Assembly (NCBI RefSeq): GCF_025813715.1
Contig: NZ_CP107532.1
Location: 3,550,001-3,614,000 of the forward strand
DNA: 64,000 nucleotides
Direction: 5' to 3'
From: Methylobacterium sp. FF17
GTDB lineage: Bacteria > Pseudomonadota > Alphaproteobacteria > Rhizobiales > Beijerinckiaceae
The notes beneath the pieces were generated by a model. That model worked only from the letters and a program-made list of their open reading frames with translations, was not told where the DNA came from and made no database searches. Shown one piece after another: positions 37,634 to 48,443 of the stretch; position 1 is the stretch's first letter; every line of letters starts with the position of its first letter. Position numbers and translations under genes: made by a program.

Positions 37634-39073
37634 ATGGCGACCGATATCCTGATGCCCGCCCTCTCTCCGACGATGGAGGAGGGCAAGCTGGCCAAGTGGC
37701 TGAAGAAGGAGGGAGACCCGGTCAAATCCGGCGACGTTCTCGCCGAGATCGAGACCGATAAGGCGACGATGGAGGTCGAGGCGATCGACGAGGGCGTCCT
37801 TGCCAAGATCCTCATCGAGGAGGGCACCGAGGGCGTGAAGGTCAACACGCCGATCGCCGTCATCGCCGCCGAGGGCGAGGACGTGTCGGCGGCCTCCGCA
37901 GGCGGTACTCCGAAGGCCGAGGCGTCCGAACAGAAGGCGCCGGCTCCCGACATGCAGGCCGAGGGCCAGGCACAGGCTCCCGCGCCCACCGCCAAGACCG
38001 CCGACGACAAGCCCAACGCACCGGCCGCCCCCGCCACCATCACCAACAAGGCGCCCGCGCCGGTGATGGAGGAATTCCCGGAGGGCACCGAGATGGTTAC
38101 CACGACCGTCCGCGAGGCCCTGCGCGACGCCATGGCGGAGGAGATGCGCCGGAGCGAAGACGTCTTCGTGATGGGCGAGGAGGTCGCCGAGTACCAGGGC
38201 GCCTACAAGATCACGCAGGGGTTGCTGCAGGAGTTCGGCGCACGCCGCGTGGTCGACACCCCGATCACCGAGCACGGGTTCGCCGGCATCGGCGTCGGCG
38301 CGGCCTTCACCGGCCTGCGCCCCATCGTCGAGTTCATGACCTTCAATTTCGCCATGCAGGCGATCGACCACATCATCAACTCGGCCGCCAAGACCCTCTA
38401 CATGTCCGGCGGCCAGCTCGGCTGCCCCATCGTGTTCCGGGGGCCCAACGGCGCGGCCGCCCGCGTCGGCGCCCAGCACAGCCACGACTACTCCGCCTGG
38501 TACTCGAACGTGCCCGGCCTGAAGGTGATCGCGCCCTACACCGCCTCCGATGCCAAGGGCCTGCTCAAGGCCGCGATCCGCGACCCGAACCCGATCATCT
38601 TCCTTGAGAACGAGATCCTCTACGGGCAGAGCTTCCCGGTGCCGAAGCTCGACGATTTCGTCCTGCCCATCGGCAAGGCGCGGATCCACCGCACCGGCAA
38701 GGACGTGACCATCGTCTCCTTCTCCATCGGCATGACCTACGCCCTCAAGGCGGCGCAGGCGCTCGCCGAGGAGGGCATCGAGGCGGAGGTGATCGACCTG
38801 CGGACCCTGCGCCCCATGGACACGGACACGGTAGTCGAATCGGTCAAGAAGACCGGCCGCTGCGTCACCGTGGAGGAGGGCTTCCCGCAATCGGGCATCG
38901 GCGCCGAGATCTCGGCGCGCCTGATGGTCGATGCCTTCGACTACCTGGACGCGCCCGTCCTGCGCGTGACCGGCAAGGACGTGCCGATGCCCTACGCCGC
39001 CAACCTCGAGAAGCTCGCGCTGCCGAACGTCGCCGAGGTGATCGAGGCGGTGAAGGCGGTCTGCTACCGCTGA
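37634..39073 (+). CDS. pdhB: Pyruvate dehydrogenase E1 component, beta subunit with N-terminal lipoyl domain
   Basis: This 479-aa protein has a lipoyl domain at residues 1-80 with lipoylated Lys43 in ETDKATMEV. An Ala/Pro-rich linker (80-150) leads to the transketolase-like E1-beta body ([32 protein letters not shown] and the C-terminal [14 protein letters not shown]). The extra lipoyl domain is a known alphaproteobacterial feature. Its DNA is very close to the lipoyl domain of pdhC (39458 onward), suggesting duplication or gene conversion. Confidence 0.97.
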   Translation: MATDILMPALSPTMEEGKLAKWLKKEGDPVKSGDVLAEIETDKATMEVEAIDEGVLAKILIEEGTEGVKVNTPIAVIAAEGEDVSAASAGGTPKAEASEQKAPAPDMQAEGQAQAPAPTAKTADDKPNAPAAPATITNKAPAPVMEEFPEGTEMVTTTVREALRDAMAEEMRRSEDVFVMGEEVAEYQGAYKITQGLLQEFGARRVVDTPITEHGFAGIGVGAAFTGLRPIVEFMTFNFAMQAIDHIINSAAKTLYMSGGQLGCPIVFRGPNGAAARVGAQHSHDYSAWYSNVPGLKVIAPYTASDAKGLLKAAIRDPNPIIFLENEILYGQSFPVPKLDDFVLPIGKARIHRTGKDVTIVSFSIGMTYALKAAQALAEEGIEAEVIDLRTLRPMDTDTVVESVKKTGRCVTVEEGFPQSGIGAEISARLMVDAFDYLDAPVLRVTGKDVPMPYAANLEKLALPNVAEVIEAVKAVCYR

Positions 39074-39096
39074 GGGCCGTGCGCGTTCACCTCCCA

Positions 39097-39117
39097 CTCT
39101 CCCCGCGCCGGGGAGAG
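39097..39117. repeat. Intergenic hairpin repeat
   Basis: CTCTCCCCG (39097-39105), loop CGC, CGGGGAGAG (39109-39117): a perfect 9-bp stem. It resembles the CCCTCTCC/GGAGAGGG elements at 53021-53236. A degenerate relative, with GGGGGAGGGGAGC, lies between pdhC and lpdA near 40945-40977. Confidence 0.6.
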
Positions 39118-39129
39118 ACCGGAGACGAG

Positions 39130-39414
39130 ATGATGACCGAGAAATTCGAAGAACTCTCCGCCCCGCCGGATGCCGTCGAGAACGGCGGCATCGAGGTTCT
39201 GCGCGCCAGCGTCGTGGATGGCGCCGTGAGCATCGCCTTGCGGCGCTCCTTCGACGATCCGGCCACATGGGGCCGGCTCCTCGTGGACCTCGCCCGCCAG
39301 GCGGCGCGGGTCTACGCGCTCGAGACCGAGATGTCGGAGGAGGAGGCCTTCGCGCGCATCCGCGCCGGCATCGAATCCGAGAGCCTCGACCCCGACGCGC
39401 CCATTCTGAACTGA
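39130..39414 (+). CDS. DUF5076 protein within the pdh operon
   Basis: This 94-aa ORF lies between pdhB and pdhC. It matches the small DUF5076 family: [50 protein letters not shown], then an acidic C-terminus. GGAGACGAG precedes the ATG at 39130 (a second ATG follows at 39133). It is soluble and has no cofactor motif. Conservation of its place inside the operon suggests a role in PDH assembly or regulation, which is inference only. Confidence 0.8.
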   Translation: MMTEKFEELSAPPDAVENGGIEVLRASVVDGAVSIALRRSFDDPATWGRLLVDLARQAARVYALETEMSEEEAFARIRAGIESESLDPDAPILN

Positions 39415-39457
39415 CCGCCCACCGACGCCGCCCGCTGACGCTCAGGATCCTTCGCCC

Positions 39458-40906
39458 ATGCCCATCAACGTCCTGATGCCCGCCCTCTCGCCCACGATGG
39501 AGAAGGGGACCCTCGCCAAGTGGCTGAAGAAGGAGGGCGACGCCGTGAAATCCGGCGACGTGCTCGCCGAAATCGAGACCGACAAGGCGACGATGGAGGT
39601 CGAGGCCATCGACGAGGGCGTTCTTGCCAAGATCCTGGTGGCCGAGGGCACGGCGGACGTGCCGGTGAACGACCTCATCGCGATCATCGCAGCCGAGGGT
39701 GAGGACCCGGCGAGCGTGCAGGGGGAAGGTGGCGCGAAACCCGAGGCGAAGGCCGAGGCATCGAAGACCGAAACCCCGAAGATCGAGGCGACGAACGAGA
39801 ACGCGACGCCCGGCGGTGGGACGATGTCCTACGCCCGGGTCAACGAGGCGCCGGACGGAGCCAAGCCTGTCGGTGAAGCCAAGCCTGCCGGTGAAGCCAA
39901 GCCCGGCGGGAATGCGCCGGCCGAGGGCGCCCGCGTCTTCGCCTCGCCGCTCGCCCGCCGCATCGCCAAGCAGGAGGGCGTCGACCTTGGCACTGTAACG
40001 GGGTCCGGCCCGCGCGGACGGGTGATCGAGCGCGATGTGCGTGCGGCGCTCGCCAGCGGCACCGGCAAGGCGGCCCCCGCCGCGGCCCCGAAAGCCGCCG
40101 ACGCTCCGAAAGCGGCAGCGGCTCCCGCGCCGGCGACACCGGCCAAGGCCACAGCCCCCCTCGGACTCACGGTCGATCAGGTGCGCGGCTTCTACGCGAA
40201 GGGCAGCTTCGAGGAAGTGCCCCTCGACGGCATGCGCAAGACCATCGCCAAGCGTCTCACCGAGGCGATGCAGGTGGCGCCGCACTTCTACCTGACGGTG
40301 GATTGCGAACTCGACGCGTTGATGGCGCTGCGCGAGCAGCTCAACAAGAGCGCCGGCACGACCAAGGACGGAAAGCCGCTGTTCAAGCTTTCGGTGAACG
40401 ACTTCGTCATCAAGGCGATGGGCCTTGCGCTGATGCGGGTGCCCGCCGCCAACGCGGTCTGGGCCGAGGACCGGATCCTGCGCTTCAACAATGCCGAGGT
40501 CGGCGTGGCGGTGGCCATCGACGGCGGCCTGTTCACGCCGGTGATCCGGCGGGCGGACCAGAAGACGCTGTCCACGATCTCCAATGAAATGAAGGACTTC
40601 GCGACCCGGGCGCGGGCCAAGAAGCTGAAGCCCGAGGAGTACCAGGGCGGCGTCACCTCCGTGTCCAACCTCGGCATGTTCGGGATCAAGCACTTCACGG
40701 CGGTGATCAACCCGCCGCAATCCTCGATCCTCGCGGTGGGGGCGGGGGAAAAGCGCATCATTGTGCGCGACGGTGCACCGTCCGTTGCACAAGTGATGAC
40801 CGCGACATTGTCCTGCGATCACCGCGTGCTCGACGGGGCGCTCGGCGCCGAGCTGATCTCGGCGTTCAAGGGGCTGATCGAGAATCCGATGGGCATGCTG
40901 GTGTGA
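39458..40906 (+). CDS. pdhC: Pyruvate dehydrogenase E2, dihydrolipoamide acetyltransferase
   Basis: This 482-aa protein has three parts. A lipoyl domain (1-80, Lys43) comes first. The peripheral-subunit-binding domain ([33 protein letters not shown], ~165-200) is flanked by Pro/Ala/Lys linkers. The catalytic core holds His455 in SCDHRVLDG. It transfers the acetyl group from E1 to CoA and forms the core of the complex. Confidence 0.97.
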   Translation: MPINVLMPALSPTMEKGTLAKWLKKEGDAVKSGDVLAEIETDKATMEVEAIDEGVLAKILVAEGTADVPVNDLIAIIAAEGEDPASVQGEGGAKPEAKAEASKTETPKIEATNENATPGGGTMSYARVNEAPDGAKPVGEAKPAGEAKPGGNAPAEGARVFASPLARRIAKQEGVDLGTVTGSGPRGRVIERDVRAALASGTGKAAPAAAPKAADAPKAAAAPAPATPAKATAPLGLTVDQVRGFYAKGSFEEVPLDGMRKTIAKRLTEAMQVAPHFYLTVDCELDALMALREQLNKSAGTTKDGKPLFKLSVNDFVIKAMGLALMRVPAANAVWAEDRILRFNNAEVGVAVAIDGGLFTPVIRRADQKTLSTISNEMKDFATRARAKKLKPEEYQGGVTSVSNLGMFGIKHFTAVINPPQSSILAVGAGEKRIIVRDGAPSVAQVMTATLSCDHRVLDGALGAELISAFKGLIENPMGMLV

Positions 40907-40985
40907 CCGGAGCCCGCTGACCCGTCCCCAAGATCGGCAATCACCCCCGGCCCCGCACAAGGGGGAGGGGAGCAGGAGCCCGCAC

Positions 40986-42425
40986 ATGGCCGAGACCTAT
41001 GACATCCTCATCATCGGCGCCGGCCCCGGCGGCTACGTGGCCGCGATCCGGGCGGCGCAGCTCGGGTTCAGGACGGCGGTGGTGGACCGCGAGCATCTCG
41101 GCGGCATCTGCCTGAACTGGGGCTGCATTCCCACCAAGGCCCTGCTGCGCTCGGCCGAGATCTACCACTACATGCAGCACGCCGGGGATTACGGGCTGTC
41201 GGCCGAGAAGGTCGGGTTCGATACCGCCGCCATCGTCAAGCGCTCGCGCGGGGTCTCGACGCGGCTGAACGGCGGCGTCGGCATGCTCCTGAAGAAGAAC
41301 AAGGTCGACGTGATCTGGGGCGAGGCCACCGTCACGGCCGCCGCCAAGGGCAACCAGCCCGGCCAGGTGACCGTCAAGGAGACGGCGCGCGCCCCGGCCC
41401 CGAAGGGCGCGCTCGCCGCCGGCACGTATGCGGCCAAGCACATCATTGTCGCCACGGGCGCGCGGCCCCGCGCCATCCCGGGTATCGAGCCGGACAAGAA
41501 GCAGATCTGGACCTACTACGAGGCCATGGTGCCCGAGACCATGCCAAAGAGCCTGCTGGTGATGGGCTCCGGTGCCATCGGCATCGAGTTCGCCTCGTTC
41601 TACCGCACCATGGGCGCCGAGGTGACGGTGATCGAACTGCTGCCGCAGATCCTGCCGGTGGAGGATGCCGAGATCGCCGGGCTCGCGCGCAAGCGCTTCG
41701 AGAAGCAGGGCATCAAGATCCTCACCGGCGCCAAGGTGACGAAGGTCGAGAAGGCCGCCGACGCGGTCACGGCCACCGTCGAGACCACCGACGGCAAGTC
41801 TCAGCAGCTCACGGCGGAGAAGCTGATCTCGGCGGTGGGCGTCGTGGGCAACATCGAAGGCATCGGCCTGGAGGCGCTCGGCGTCACCATCGAGCGCGGC
41901 ATCGTGGTCACCGATGGGCTGGGCCGCACCAACGTGCCCGGCCTCTACGCCATCGGCGACGTCGCCGGCCCGCCCATGCTCGCCCACAAGGCCGAGCACG
42001 AGGGCGTGCTCTGCGTCGAGACGATCAAGGGCCTGCCGACCCACGCCATGGACAAGGCCAAGATCCCCGGCTGCACCTACTGCCAGCCGCAGATCGCCTC
42101 CGTGGGCCTGACCGAGGCCAAGGCGAAGGAGCAGGGGTTCGCCGTGAAGGTCGGCCGCTTCCCCTTCGCGGGCAACGGCAAGGCCATCGCGCTCGGCGAG
42201 CCGGACGGCCTCGTGAAGACGATCTTCGACGCCAAGACCGGTCAGTTGCTCGGCGCGCACATGGTCGGCGCCGAAGTCACCGAGCTGATCCAGGGCTACG
42301 TCGTCGCCATGAACCTGGAGACCACCGAGGAAGACCTGATGCACACGGTCTTCCCGCACCCGACGCTCAGCGAGATGATGCACGAGAGCGTGCTGGATGC
42401 GTATGGGAAGGTGATCCACACCTGA
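40986..42425 (+). CDS. lpdA: Dihydrolipoyl dehydrogenase (PDH E3)
   Basis: This 479-aa flavoprotein reoxidises dihydrolipoamide with NAD+. It has the FAD motif GAGPGGYVAAIRAAQLG at 11-27, the redox-active disulfide in GGICLNWGCIPTK, the NAD fold GSGAIGIEFASFYRTMGAEVTVIE, and the second FAD motif YAIGDVAGPPMLAHKAEHEG. The dimer interface catalytic His-Glu region (HPTLSEMMHE) is at the C-terminus. It lies 79 bp after pdhC, with a degenerate hairpin repeat between. Confidence 0.97.
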   Translation: MAETYDILIIGAGPGGYVAAIRAAQLGFRTAVVDREHLGGICLNWGCIPTKALLRSAEIYHYMQHAGDYGLSAEKVGFDTAAIVKRSRGVSTRLNGGVGMLLKKNKVDVIWGEATVTAAAKGNQPGQVTVKETARAPAPKGALAAGTYAAKHIIVATGARPRAIPGIEPDKKQIWTYYEAMVPETMPKSLLVMGSGAIGIEFASFYRTMGAEVTVIELLPQILPVEDAEIAGLARKRFEKQGIKILTGAKVTKVEKAADAVTATVETTDGKSQQLTAEKLISAVGVVGNIEGIGLEALGVTIERGIVVTDGLGRTNVPGLYAIGDVAGPPMLAHKAEHEGVLCVETIKGLPTHAMDKAKIPGCTYCQPQIASVGLTEAKAKEQGFAVKVGRFPFAGNGKAIALGEPDGLVKTIFDAKTGQLLGAHMVGAEVTELIQGYVVAMNLETTEEDLMHTVFPHPTLSEMMHESVLDAYGKVIHT

Positions 42426-42491
42426 TCGCCCACACCCGGAGGCGTCATGGCACGCGTCCCGTAGGTTCGGTGACGCGACGGAGAACGGACG

Positions 42492-42776
42492 ATGGATGGG
42501 CATGTCTACGGCGCGCTGGGTCAGCCGGGCGTCGGTTTCCTGATGGCGATCGTGATCGGGGCCCTGGCGGGCTGGCTCGCTGAACGGTTCACCGCAGCCA
42601 ATATGGGCCTGATCGCCAATATCGTGATGGGCATCCTCGGCGGGCTGCTCGGCAACTATCTCGCCCACAAGCTGCACATCCCGGTCTTCGGGTTCTGGCG
42701 CAACCTGCTCTCCGCAACGATCGGGGCGATCATCATCATCACGATCTATCGGGCGATCGCCGGCCGTCGAGACTGA
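42492..42776 (+). CDS. GlsB/YeaQ/YmgE-family membrane protein
   Basis: This 94-aa protein has three hydrophobic helices and the glycine-rich repeats of the transglycosylase-associated/GlsB family ([14 protein letters not shown] and [16 protein letters not shown]). Members are stress-induced small inner membrane proteins of unknown mechanism. Its place between lpdA and lipA looks incidental. The start ATG 42492 follows a GGAG-like site. Confidence 0.85.
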   Translation: MDGHVYGALGQPGVGFLMAIVIGALAGWLAERFTAANMGLIANIVMGILGGLLGNYLAHKLHIPVFGFWRNLLSATIGAIIIITIYRAIAGRRD

Positions 42777-42907
42777 CGCCATCTAAGCTCCTGACGAACC
42801 ACGCCCCCTGTCGCGCCCTTCCGACGCGGTGGGTTTGCGGAGGCGGGCGTCACGCCTTAAGTCGAGGCCACGTGCCGGCGTCCCCCGGACGAATTCCGTG
42901 GATTGTC

Positions 42908-43870
42908 ATGGCCGTCGTCCTCGACCTGCTTCGCAACGATCAGCGTCCGCGCCACCCCGAGAAGGCGCACCGGCCCGACAAGCCGATCCAGCGCAAGCCC
43001 GACTGGATCCGCGTCAAGGCGCCGGGCTCCAAGGGGTGGGACGAGACCCGCAAGATCGTGCACGAGCATGGCCTCGTCACGGTCTGCGAGGAGGCGGGCT
43101 GCCCCAATATCGGCGAGTGCTGGGAGAAGAAGCACGCCACCTTCATGATCATGGGCGACACCTGCACGCGGGCCTGCGCCTTCTGCAACGTGCGCACCGG
43201 CCTGCCCGAGGGGCTCGACGCGGGCGAGCCGGACAAGGTCGCGGATTCCGTGGCCAAGCTCGGCCTGCACCACGTGGTCATCACCTCCGTGGACCGGGAC
43301 GACCTCGCCGACGGCGGGGCCGAGCACTTCGCCCGCACCATCCGGGCGATCCGGGAGCGCAGCCCGGCCACCACCATCGAGGTGCTGACCCCGGACTTCC
43401 TGCGCAAGGCCGGCGCCCTCGAAGTCGTGGTGGCGGCGCGGCCCGACGTCTTCAACCACAACATGGAGACGGTGCCGGGCAATTACCTGACGGTCCGCCC
43501 CGGCGCGCGCTACTTCCACTCGGTGCGCCTGCTCCAGCGGGTGAAGGAACTCGATCCCACCATCTTCACCAAGTCCGGCATCATGGTCGGCCTCGGCGAG
43601 GAGCGGAACGCGGTGGTCCAGCTCATGGACGACCTGCGCTCGGCGGACGTCGACTTCCTCACCATCGGCCAGTATCTCCAGCCCACCAAGAAGCACCACG
43701 AGGTGGTGCGCTTCGTGCCCCCGGACGAGTTCAAGGGCCTGGAGACCACCGCCTACACCAAGGGCTTCCTGCTCGTTTCGGCGACGCCCCTGACCCGCTC
43801 CTCCCACCACGCCGGTGAGGATTTCGCAAAGCTGAAGGCGGCCCGTCTCGCCCGCATCGCCAACACCTGA
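42908..43870 (+). CDS. lipA: Lipoyl synthase
   Basis: This 320-aa radical SAM enzyme inserts two sulfurs into octanoyl groups to make lipoate on PdhB and PdhC. The auxiliary cluster motif [12 protein letters not shown] and the radical SAM motif [10 protein letters not shown] are both present, and [14 protein letters not shown] near the C-terminus holds the conserved RSS-type serine. ATG 42908 ([10 protein letters not shown]) fits homologue length better than the upstream start at 42872. The next gene follows after 6 bp. Confidence 0.96.
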   Translation: MAVVLDLLRNDQRPRHPEKAHRPDKPIQRKPDWIRVKAPGSKGWDETRKIVHEHGLVTVCEEAGCPNIGECWEKKHATFMIMGDTCTRACAFCNVRTGLPEGLDAGEPDKVADSVAKLGLHHVVITSVDRDDLADGGAEHFARTIRAIRERSPATTIEVLTPDFLRKAGALEVVVAARPDVFNHNMETVPGNYLTVRPGARYFHSVRLLQRVKELDPTIFTKSGIMVGLGEERNAVVQLMDDLRSADVDFLTIGQYLQPTKKHHEVVRFVPPDEFKGLETTAYTKGFLLVSATPLTRSSHHAGEDFAKLKAARLARIANT

Positions 43871-43876
43871 GTCTCG

Positions 43877-44332
43877 ATGCCCTCATTCCGGATCAACCGC
43901 GCGGTGCGGCACTCGCCGCGCCAGATGTACGACCTCGTGGCCGACGTGGAACGCTATCCGGACTTCCTGCCGCTGTGCGAATCGCTGCGGGTGCTGCGCC
44001 GCCAGCCGGGACCGGACGGGGGCGAGGTGCTCGTGGCCGAGATGGGCGTGGGCTACAAGGCGATCCGCGAGCGCTTCACCACCCGCGTGACCCTCGAGCC
44101 GGAACATCTCCGGATCGTGGCCGAGTATATCGACGGCCCGTTCCGGCATCTCGAGAACCGCTGGTCGTTCCGGGACGCGGATCACGGCGGCTGCACCGTC
44201 GATTTCTTCATCACCTACGAGTTCAAGAGCCGGACGCTCGGCCTCCTCATGGGGACGATGTTCGACCGGGCGTTCCGCAAGTTCACCGACGCCTTCGAGG
44301 CGCGGGCGAACCGGGTCTACGGGGCGGCCTGA
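43877..44332 (+). CDS. Coenzyme Q-binding COQ10/RatA-like START domain protein
   Basis: This 151-aa START-like beta-barrel protein has a typical N-terminus (FRINRAVRHSPRQMYDLVADVERYPDFLPLCESL) and FLENRW-like motif (FRHLENRWSFRD), ending in FRKFTDAFEARA. It is homologous to yeast Coq10, which binds ubiquinone, and to E. coli RatA. The 6-bp gap to lipA and conserved order suggest co-expression. Ubiquinone binding is inferred from family. Confidence 0.9.
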   Translation: MPSFRINRAVRHSPRQMYDLVADVERYPDFLPLCESLRVLRRQPGPDGGEVLVAEMGVGYKAIRERFTTRVTLEPEHLRIVAEYIDGPFRHLENRWSFRDADHGGCTVDFFITYEFKSRTLGLLMGTMFDRAFRKFTDAFEARANRVYGAA

Positions 44333-44405
44333 CCGTCGGCTGAGGCGCGGGGCGGACCGCGTCTTCAGGCCCGCGCGCACACGAAGAGCACGCGAAGCCC
44401 CCGCC

Positions 44406-46193
44406 TCATCCGATCTCCACGCCGCCGGCCTGCCGCTCGAAGAGGCTCCGGTACGACCCGCCCTCCCGGGCGAGCAGATCGGCATGGCTGCCATCCTCGA
44501 CGATGCGGCCGCCCTCGAACACCAGGATCCGGTCGAGCGTCCGCACGGTGGAGAGCCGGTGCGCGATCACGATGGCCGTGCGGCCGCGCATCAGGCGCTC
44601 CATCGCCTCCTGGATCAGCGCCTCGGATTCCGAATCGAGGCTGGAGGTCGCCTCGTCGAGGATCAGGATGGGGGCGTCCGCCAGGAAGGCGCGGGCGAGC
44701 GCCACCCGCTGGCGCTCGCCGCCGGACAGCTTGACGCCCCGCTCGCCCACCAGCGTTGCATAGCCCTGCGGCAGGCGGGCGATGAAATCGTGGGCATTCG
44801 CGAGCCGGGCTGCCTGCGCGATCGCCTCCGACGAGGCGCCCGGGCGCGCATAGGCGATGTTCTCCGCGAGCGAGCGGTGGAACAGCACCGGCTCCTGCGG
44901 CACGATCGCGATCTGCCTGCGCAGGGAGGCCTGCGTCACCCCGGCGATGTCCTGCCCGTCGATGCGGATGCAGCCGCCGGTCACGTCGTAGAGGCGCTGC
45001 ACCAGCTTGACGAAGGTGGTCTTGCCGGAGCCGGACCGCCCGACGAGGCCGACCCGCTGCCCGCCGGGGATATGGACGGAGAGGTCGGCATAGAGCGGCC
45101 GCGCATGCGTGCCGTAATGGAAGGTCACGGCTTCGAAGCGCAGGTCGCCGCCCCGCACGGCGAGGGGCGTGGCACCCGCGCGGTCCGCGACCCCGTAGGG
45201 CTCGGCATCGAGGGCGACGAGTTCCTCCATCTCGTTCACCCCCCGCTGCACCCGGTTGATGTGCCCGCCGATGTCGCGCAGGTAGCCGTGGACGACGAAG
45301 TAGGTGGTCAGCACGTAGGCGACGTCGCCGGGGCTCGCCGCGCCGGTCCACCACAGCCAGAGCACGGTGCCGACGATGGCGGTCCGCAGGGCGAGCAGGA
45401 GCGCGAATTGCGCGGTGATGCTCCAGGTGATCCGCATCCAGGTGCGACGCGTGCGCCGGCTCCACTTGCCGAGGAGCCGGCCGAGGCGTGCATCCTCGCG
45501 CGCCTCGGCACCGAAGGCCTTCACCACCGCGTTGGCCCCGACGGCGTCGCTGAGCGCGCCGCCGATGCGCGAATCCCAGGCGTTCGAGATCTGCGCCGCC
45601 GGGGCGATGATCCGCGTGGCGAGGACGAGCACGATGCCGAGATAGAGGAGCGTTCCCACTCCGATCACCAGACCCATGACGGGCCATTGCTGCCCGAGCA
45701 GGATCATGGTGCCGATGAGCACGACGAAGGCGGGCAGCAATTCGAGCAGCAGCGTGTCGTTCAGGCCTTCGAGCGCCCACATCCCGCGTGAGATCTTGCG
45801 CACCGTCGAGCCCGAGAAGCTGTTGGCGTGCCAGTCGGTCGAGAGGCGCTGGACCCGGTGGAACCCGGCCTGGGCCACCGCCTGCATCGTATCGAGGGTC
45901 AGGGGCACGACGAGGGCCCAGGACAGGTGCCGCAGCGCGAGCGTGACGAGGCCGAGCCCCGCCATGGCCGCGAAGGCGATCAGCGCCTCCGAGCGGGCGG
46001 CCAGGCGGTCGCTGCCCGAGAGGGCGTCCACCAGCCGTCCGGCGAAGAGCGGGAGGAAGACGTCGGCCAGGGTCGCGCCGACGATCGCCGCCACGATACC
46101 GGCCACGAGCGCCGCGCGTCGGCGCCACTGGCGCACGAGGAAGGCGAGGACGGCGCGATAGGCCTGCGCGCCCTTGGAACGGGGGACTGACAT
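44406..46193 (-). CDS. ABC transporter, fused permease and ATPase
   Basis: This 595-aa half-transporter of the exporter type has a six-helix membrane domain over residues ~30-330 and an ATPase domain after. Motifs are Walker A GRSGSGKTT near 385, Q-loop VPQEPVLFHRSLAENI, signature LSGGERQRVALARA and Walker B ILILDEATSSLD. It probably works as a homodimer. Substrate is unknown; the family covers lipid A, drugs and peptides. The 271-bp region upstream (46194-46464) shows no gene. Confidence 0.92.
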   Translation of the reverse strand: MSVPRSKGAQAYRAVLAFLVRQWRRRAALVAGIVAAIVGATLADVFLPLFAGRLVDALSGSDRLAARSEALIAFAAMAGLGLVTLALRHLSWALVVPLTLDTMQAVAQAGFHRVQRLSTDWHANSFSGSTVRKISRGMWALEGLNDTLLLELLPAFVVLIGTMILLGQQWPVMGLVIGVGTLLYLGIVLVLATRIIAPAAQISNAWDSRIGGALSDAVGANAVVKAFGAEAREDARLGRLLGKWSRRTRRTWMRITWSITAQFALLLALRTAIVGTVLWLWWTGAASPGDVAYVLTTYFVVHGYLRDIGGHINRVQRGVNEMEELVALDAEPYGVADRAGATPLAVRGGDLRFEAVTFHYGTHARPLYADLSVHIPGGQRVGLVGRSGSGKTTFVKLVQRLYDVTGGCIRIDGQDIAGVTQASLRRQIAIVPQEPVLFHRSLAENIAYARPGASSEAIAQAARLANAHDFIARLPQGYATLVGERGVKLSGGERQRVALARAFLADAPILILDEATSSLDSESEALIQEAMERLMRGRTAIVIAHRLSTVRTLDRILVFEGGRIVEDGSHADLLAREGGSYRSLFERQAGGVEIG

Positions 46194-46464
46194 GGAAGCG
46201 ATCCCGGCGCGGGCGACGCGCCGGCTCCGTGGGTGGCCAGGGCGCGCGAACGCTGCCGGCTGCAGGCGAGAGAGGTGACGTGGGTTACGAAACGGCCTCG
46301 CGCAAGCGCGCGGGCGGCGTCAGACAGGCCGGCGGATAGGGCGCGGACGAGCCGGGAAGGTGATCGAACCGAACGTCATGCAGCCTCCCCTCGGATTTTG
46401 AAAAGCACGCGACCGCCATCGTCAGGCGGCATGAGTCGCAGCCTCTCAGGCGAGCATGTCGGTT

Positions 46465-46968
46465 TCAAGACGTGGGCGTGAGCACGGATTCGAGGAGCCC
46501 GATCGCGTCGGCGACCGCCTGACGTCGGATCTCGGTTCGACCCGGATCCCCGTAGCGCCGCTCGAGGTGCCGCACGGATGCGTCGCGCGATGCGAGGCCG
46601 AAATGCACGAGGCCGACGGGCTTCCCCGCGCTGCCGCCGCCCGGTCCGGCGATTCCGGTGACCGCAACCGCCACCGAGGCGGGGGAGTGCCGCAGCGTGC
46701 CCTCCGCCATCGCCTGCGCCACGGGCGCGCTGACCGCGCCGTGGGCCGCGATGAGGTCGGCGGGTACGCCGAGGCTCTCGGTCTTCGCCGCGTTCGAGTA
46801 GGTGACGAAACCCCGGTCCAGCACCGCCGAGGAGCCCGGGATCGCGGTGAGCAGCCCGGCCACGAGCCCGCCGGTGCAGGATTCGGCCGTGGCGATCGTC
46901 AGCCCCGCCGCCGCATAGGCGGCGACCAGGGCCTCCGCGCGCGCCAGCAGGGCGGGGTCGTCGATCAC
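46465..46968 (-). CDS. CinA-family nicotinamide-nucleotide amidohydrolase
   Basis: This 167-aa stand-alone CinA C-terminal domain (PncC) deamidates NMN to nicotinate mononucleotide in the pyridine nucleotide cycle. Visible features are [41 protein letters not shown] and [20 protein letters not shown]. The GTG start overlaps the ispDF stop by 4 bases (GTGA), so translation is coupled. Confidence 0.92.
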   Translation of the reverse strand: MIDDPALLARAEALVAAYAAAGLTIATAESCTGGLVAGLLTAIPGSSAVLDRGFVTYSNAAKTESLGVPADLIAAHGAVSAPVAQAMAEGTLRHSPASVAVAVTGIAGPGGGSAGKPVGLVHFGLASRDASVRHLERRYGDPGRTEIRRQAVADAIGLLESVLTPTS

Positions 46969-48260
46969 GAGCGGCGCTCGGCCGTCTCGTCGGCGGCGTT
47001 CAACTCGGCGGCGACCTCGGGCAGCCGGACCGTGGCGGCGGCCTGCGCCGCCAGACCTTCGGCGCGGCCGACGAAGCCGAGCTTCTCCGTCGTGGTGGCC
47101 TTGATCGAGACGGCGCTCAGCGGCACCCCGGCGATCGCGGCGATGCGGGCGCGGATCGCCTCGCGGTGGGCGCCGATCCGGGGGGCCTCCGCGAGGACCG
47201 TGATGTCGAGATGGTCGATCTTGCCGCCGCGCGCCCGGACCAGTTCCACCGCATGGGCCAGGAAGCGGTCGGAGGAGGCGCCGCGCCACTGCTCGTCGCT
47301 CGGCGGGAAATGCGTGCCGATATCGCCGTCCGCGATGGCCCCGAGCAGGGCATCGGTGAGGGCGTGCAGGGCGACGTCGCCGTCCGAATGGGCCAGCACG
47401 CCGCGATCGGCGGGGATCTTCACGCCGCCGAGCCAGACGTGGTCGCCCTCGGTGAAGGCGTGTACATCGAAGCCGGTGCCGAGGCGGGTGACGTAGTTGG
47501 TCATGGGGGAAACCTCGCTCGGTGCGGTGTGGGTCACGGCGGAGAAGCCGCGATCGGCCTCGATCAGGTCGGCCGGCTGGGTGATTTTACGGTTGCGCGG
47601 GTCGCCTTCGAAGACCACGACCGACAGACCCGCCCATTCGGCCAGGGCGCCGTCATCCGTGAAGGCGTGAAGCTCGGCCTGCGCGGCGCGGCGATGCGCG
47701 TCCCGCAGGGTCGGATAGGCGAAGGCCTGGGGAGTCTGGACCGCGCGCAGGTGTTCGCGCGCCGGCGTCTCGCGAACGCGCCCGGTGCCGTCGCCGAGAT
47801 CCTCCACGCGCTTGATCGTGTCGGTGACGGCGATACCCGGCACGGCGGCCCGGTGGTCGCGTCCGGCCACCAGCGCGCGTTCGATCAGGGCCACATCGAC
47901 GTGCGGGCGGGCCGCATCGTGGACGAGGACGAGGTCGGGCGCGGCAGCCCCGTCGAGGGCTTCGAGCCCGGCGCGGACGGATTGCTGGCGGGTGGCGCCG
48001 CCCGGCACCGGTTCGGCAAGCTTGGCGCGGGTCGCGGCGTCGAGATCGTCGAGGCAGGCGCGGTAGAAGTCGGCGGCGTCCGCTGCGATCACGGGCTGGA
48101 TGCGGACGATGCCGGGATGCGCGGCCAGGGCGGTCAGGGTGCGCGTTAGCACGGCCTGTCCGCCGACCCGGCGATACTGCTTGGGCGTATCGCCGCCGAT
48201 GCGGATGCCGCGACCGGCCGCGACGACCACCGCTGCCGCATTCCACGCGGTGCCGGACAT
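46965..48260 (-). CDS. ispDF: Bifunctional IspD/IspF enzyme of the MEP pathway
   Basis: This 431-aa fusion catalyses two non-consecutive steps of isoprenoid synthesis. The IspD half (1-~245) has the CTP motif [16 protein letters not shown] and VHDAARPHV. The IspF half (~270-end) has the zinc motif [29 protein letters not shown], and [13 protein letters not shown]. Fusion is common in alphaproteobacteria. It is divergent from dusB across 183 bp. Confidence 0.96.
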   Translation of the reverse strand: MSGTAWNAAAVVVAAGRGIRIGGDTPKQYRRVGGQAVLTRTLTALAAHPGIVRIQPVIAADAADFYRACLDDLDAATRAKLAEPVPGGATRQQSVRAGLEALDGAAAPDLVLVHDAARPHVDVALIERALVAGRDHRAAVPGIAVTDTIKRVEDLGDGTGRVRETPAREHLRAVQTPQAFAYPTLRDAHRRAAQAELHAFTDDGALAEWAGLSVVVFEGDPRNRKITQPADLIEADRGFSAVTHTAPSEVSPMTNYVTRLGTGFDVHAFTEGDHVWLGGVKIPADRGVLAHSDGDVALHALTDALLGAIADGDIGTHFPPSDEQWRGASSDRFLAHAVELVRARGGKIDHLDITVLAEAPRIGAHREAIRARIAAIAGVPLSAVSIKATTTEKLGFVGRAEGLAAQAAATVRLPEVAAELNAADETAERRS

Positions 48261-48443
48261 GATTATGCTCCCGCGCTTCGGGTTCGTGTAGGACCACCCA
48301 GGCGTGTATCGATGCGCCGCCGCTACGCAGGGCTTCGATCATCCGCGCGGCGGGACGGCCTGTCGTTTAAGCGTGGGGCAAGGCGAAATCAAATCCACGA
48401 GATCCCTTGCGCCGGGGCGCGAATTGTCTATTCGTTGAGCACA

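Noticed and set aside
37610..40987. 1125-codon open frame on the minus strand opposite pdhB and pdhC
   Set aside because: Antisense shadow of the PDH genes; its apparent internal repeat only reflects the duplicated lipoyl domain.
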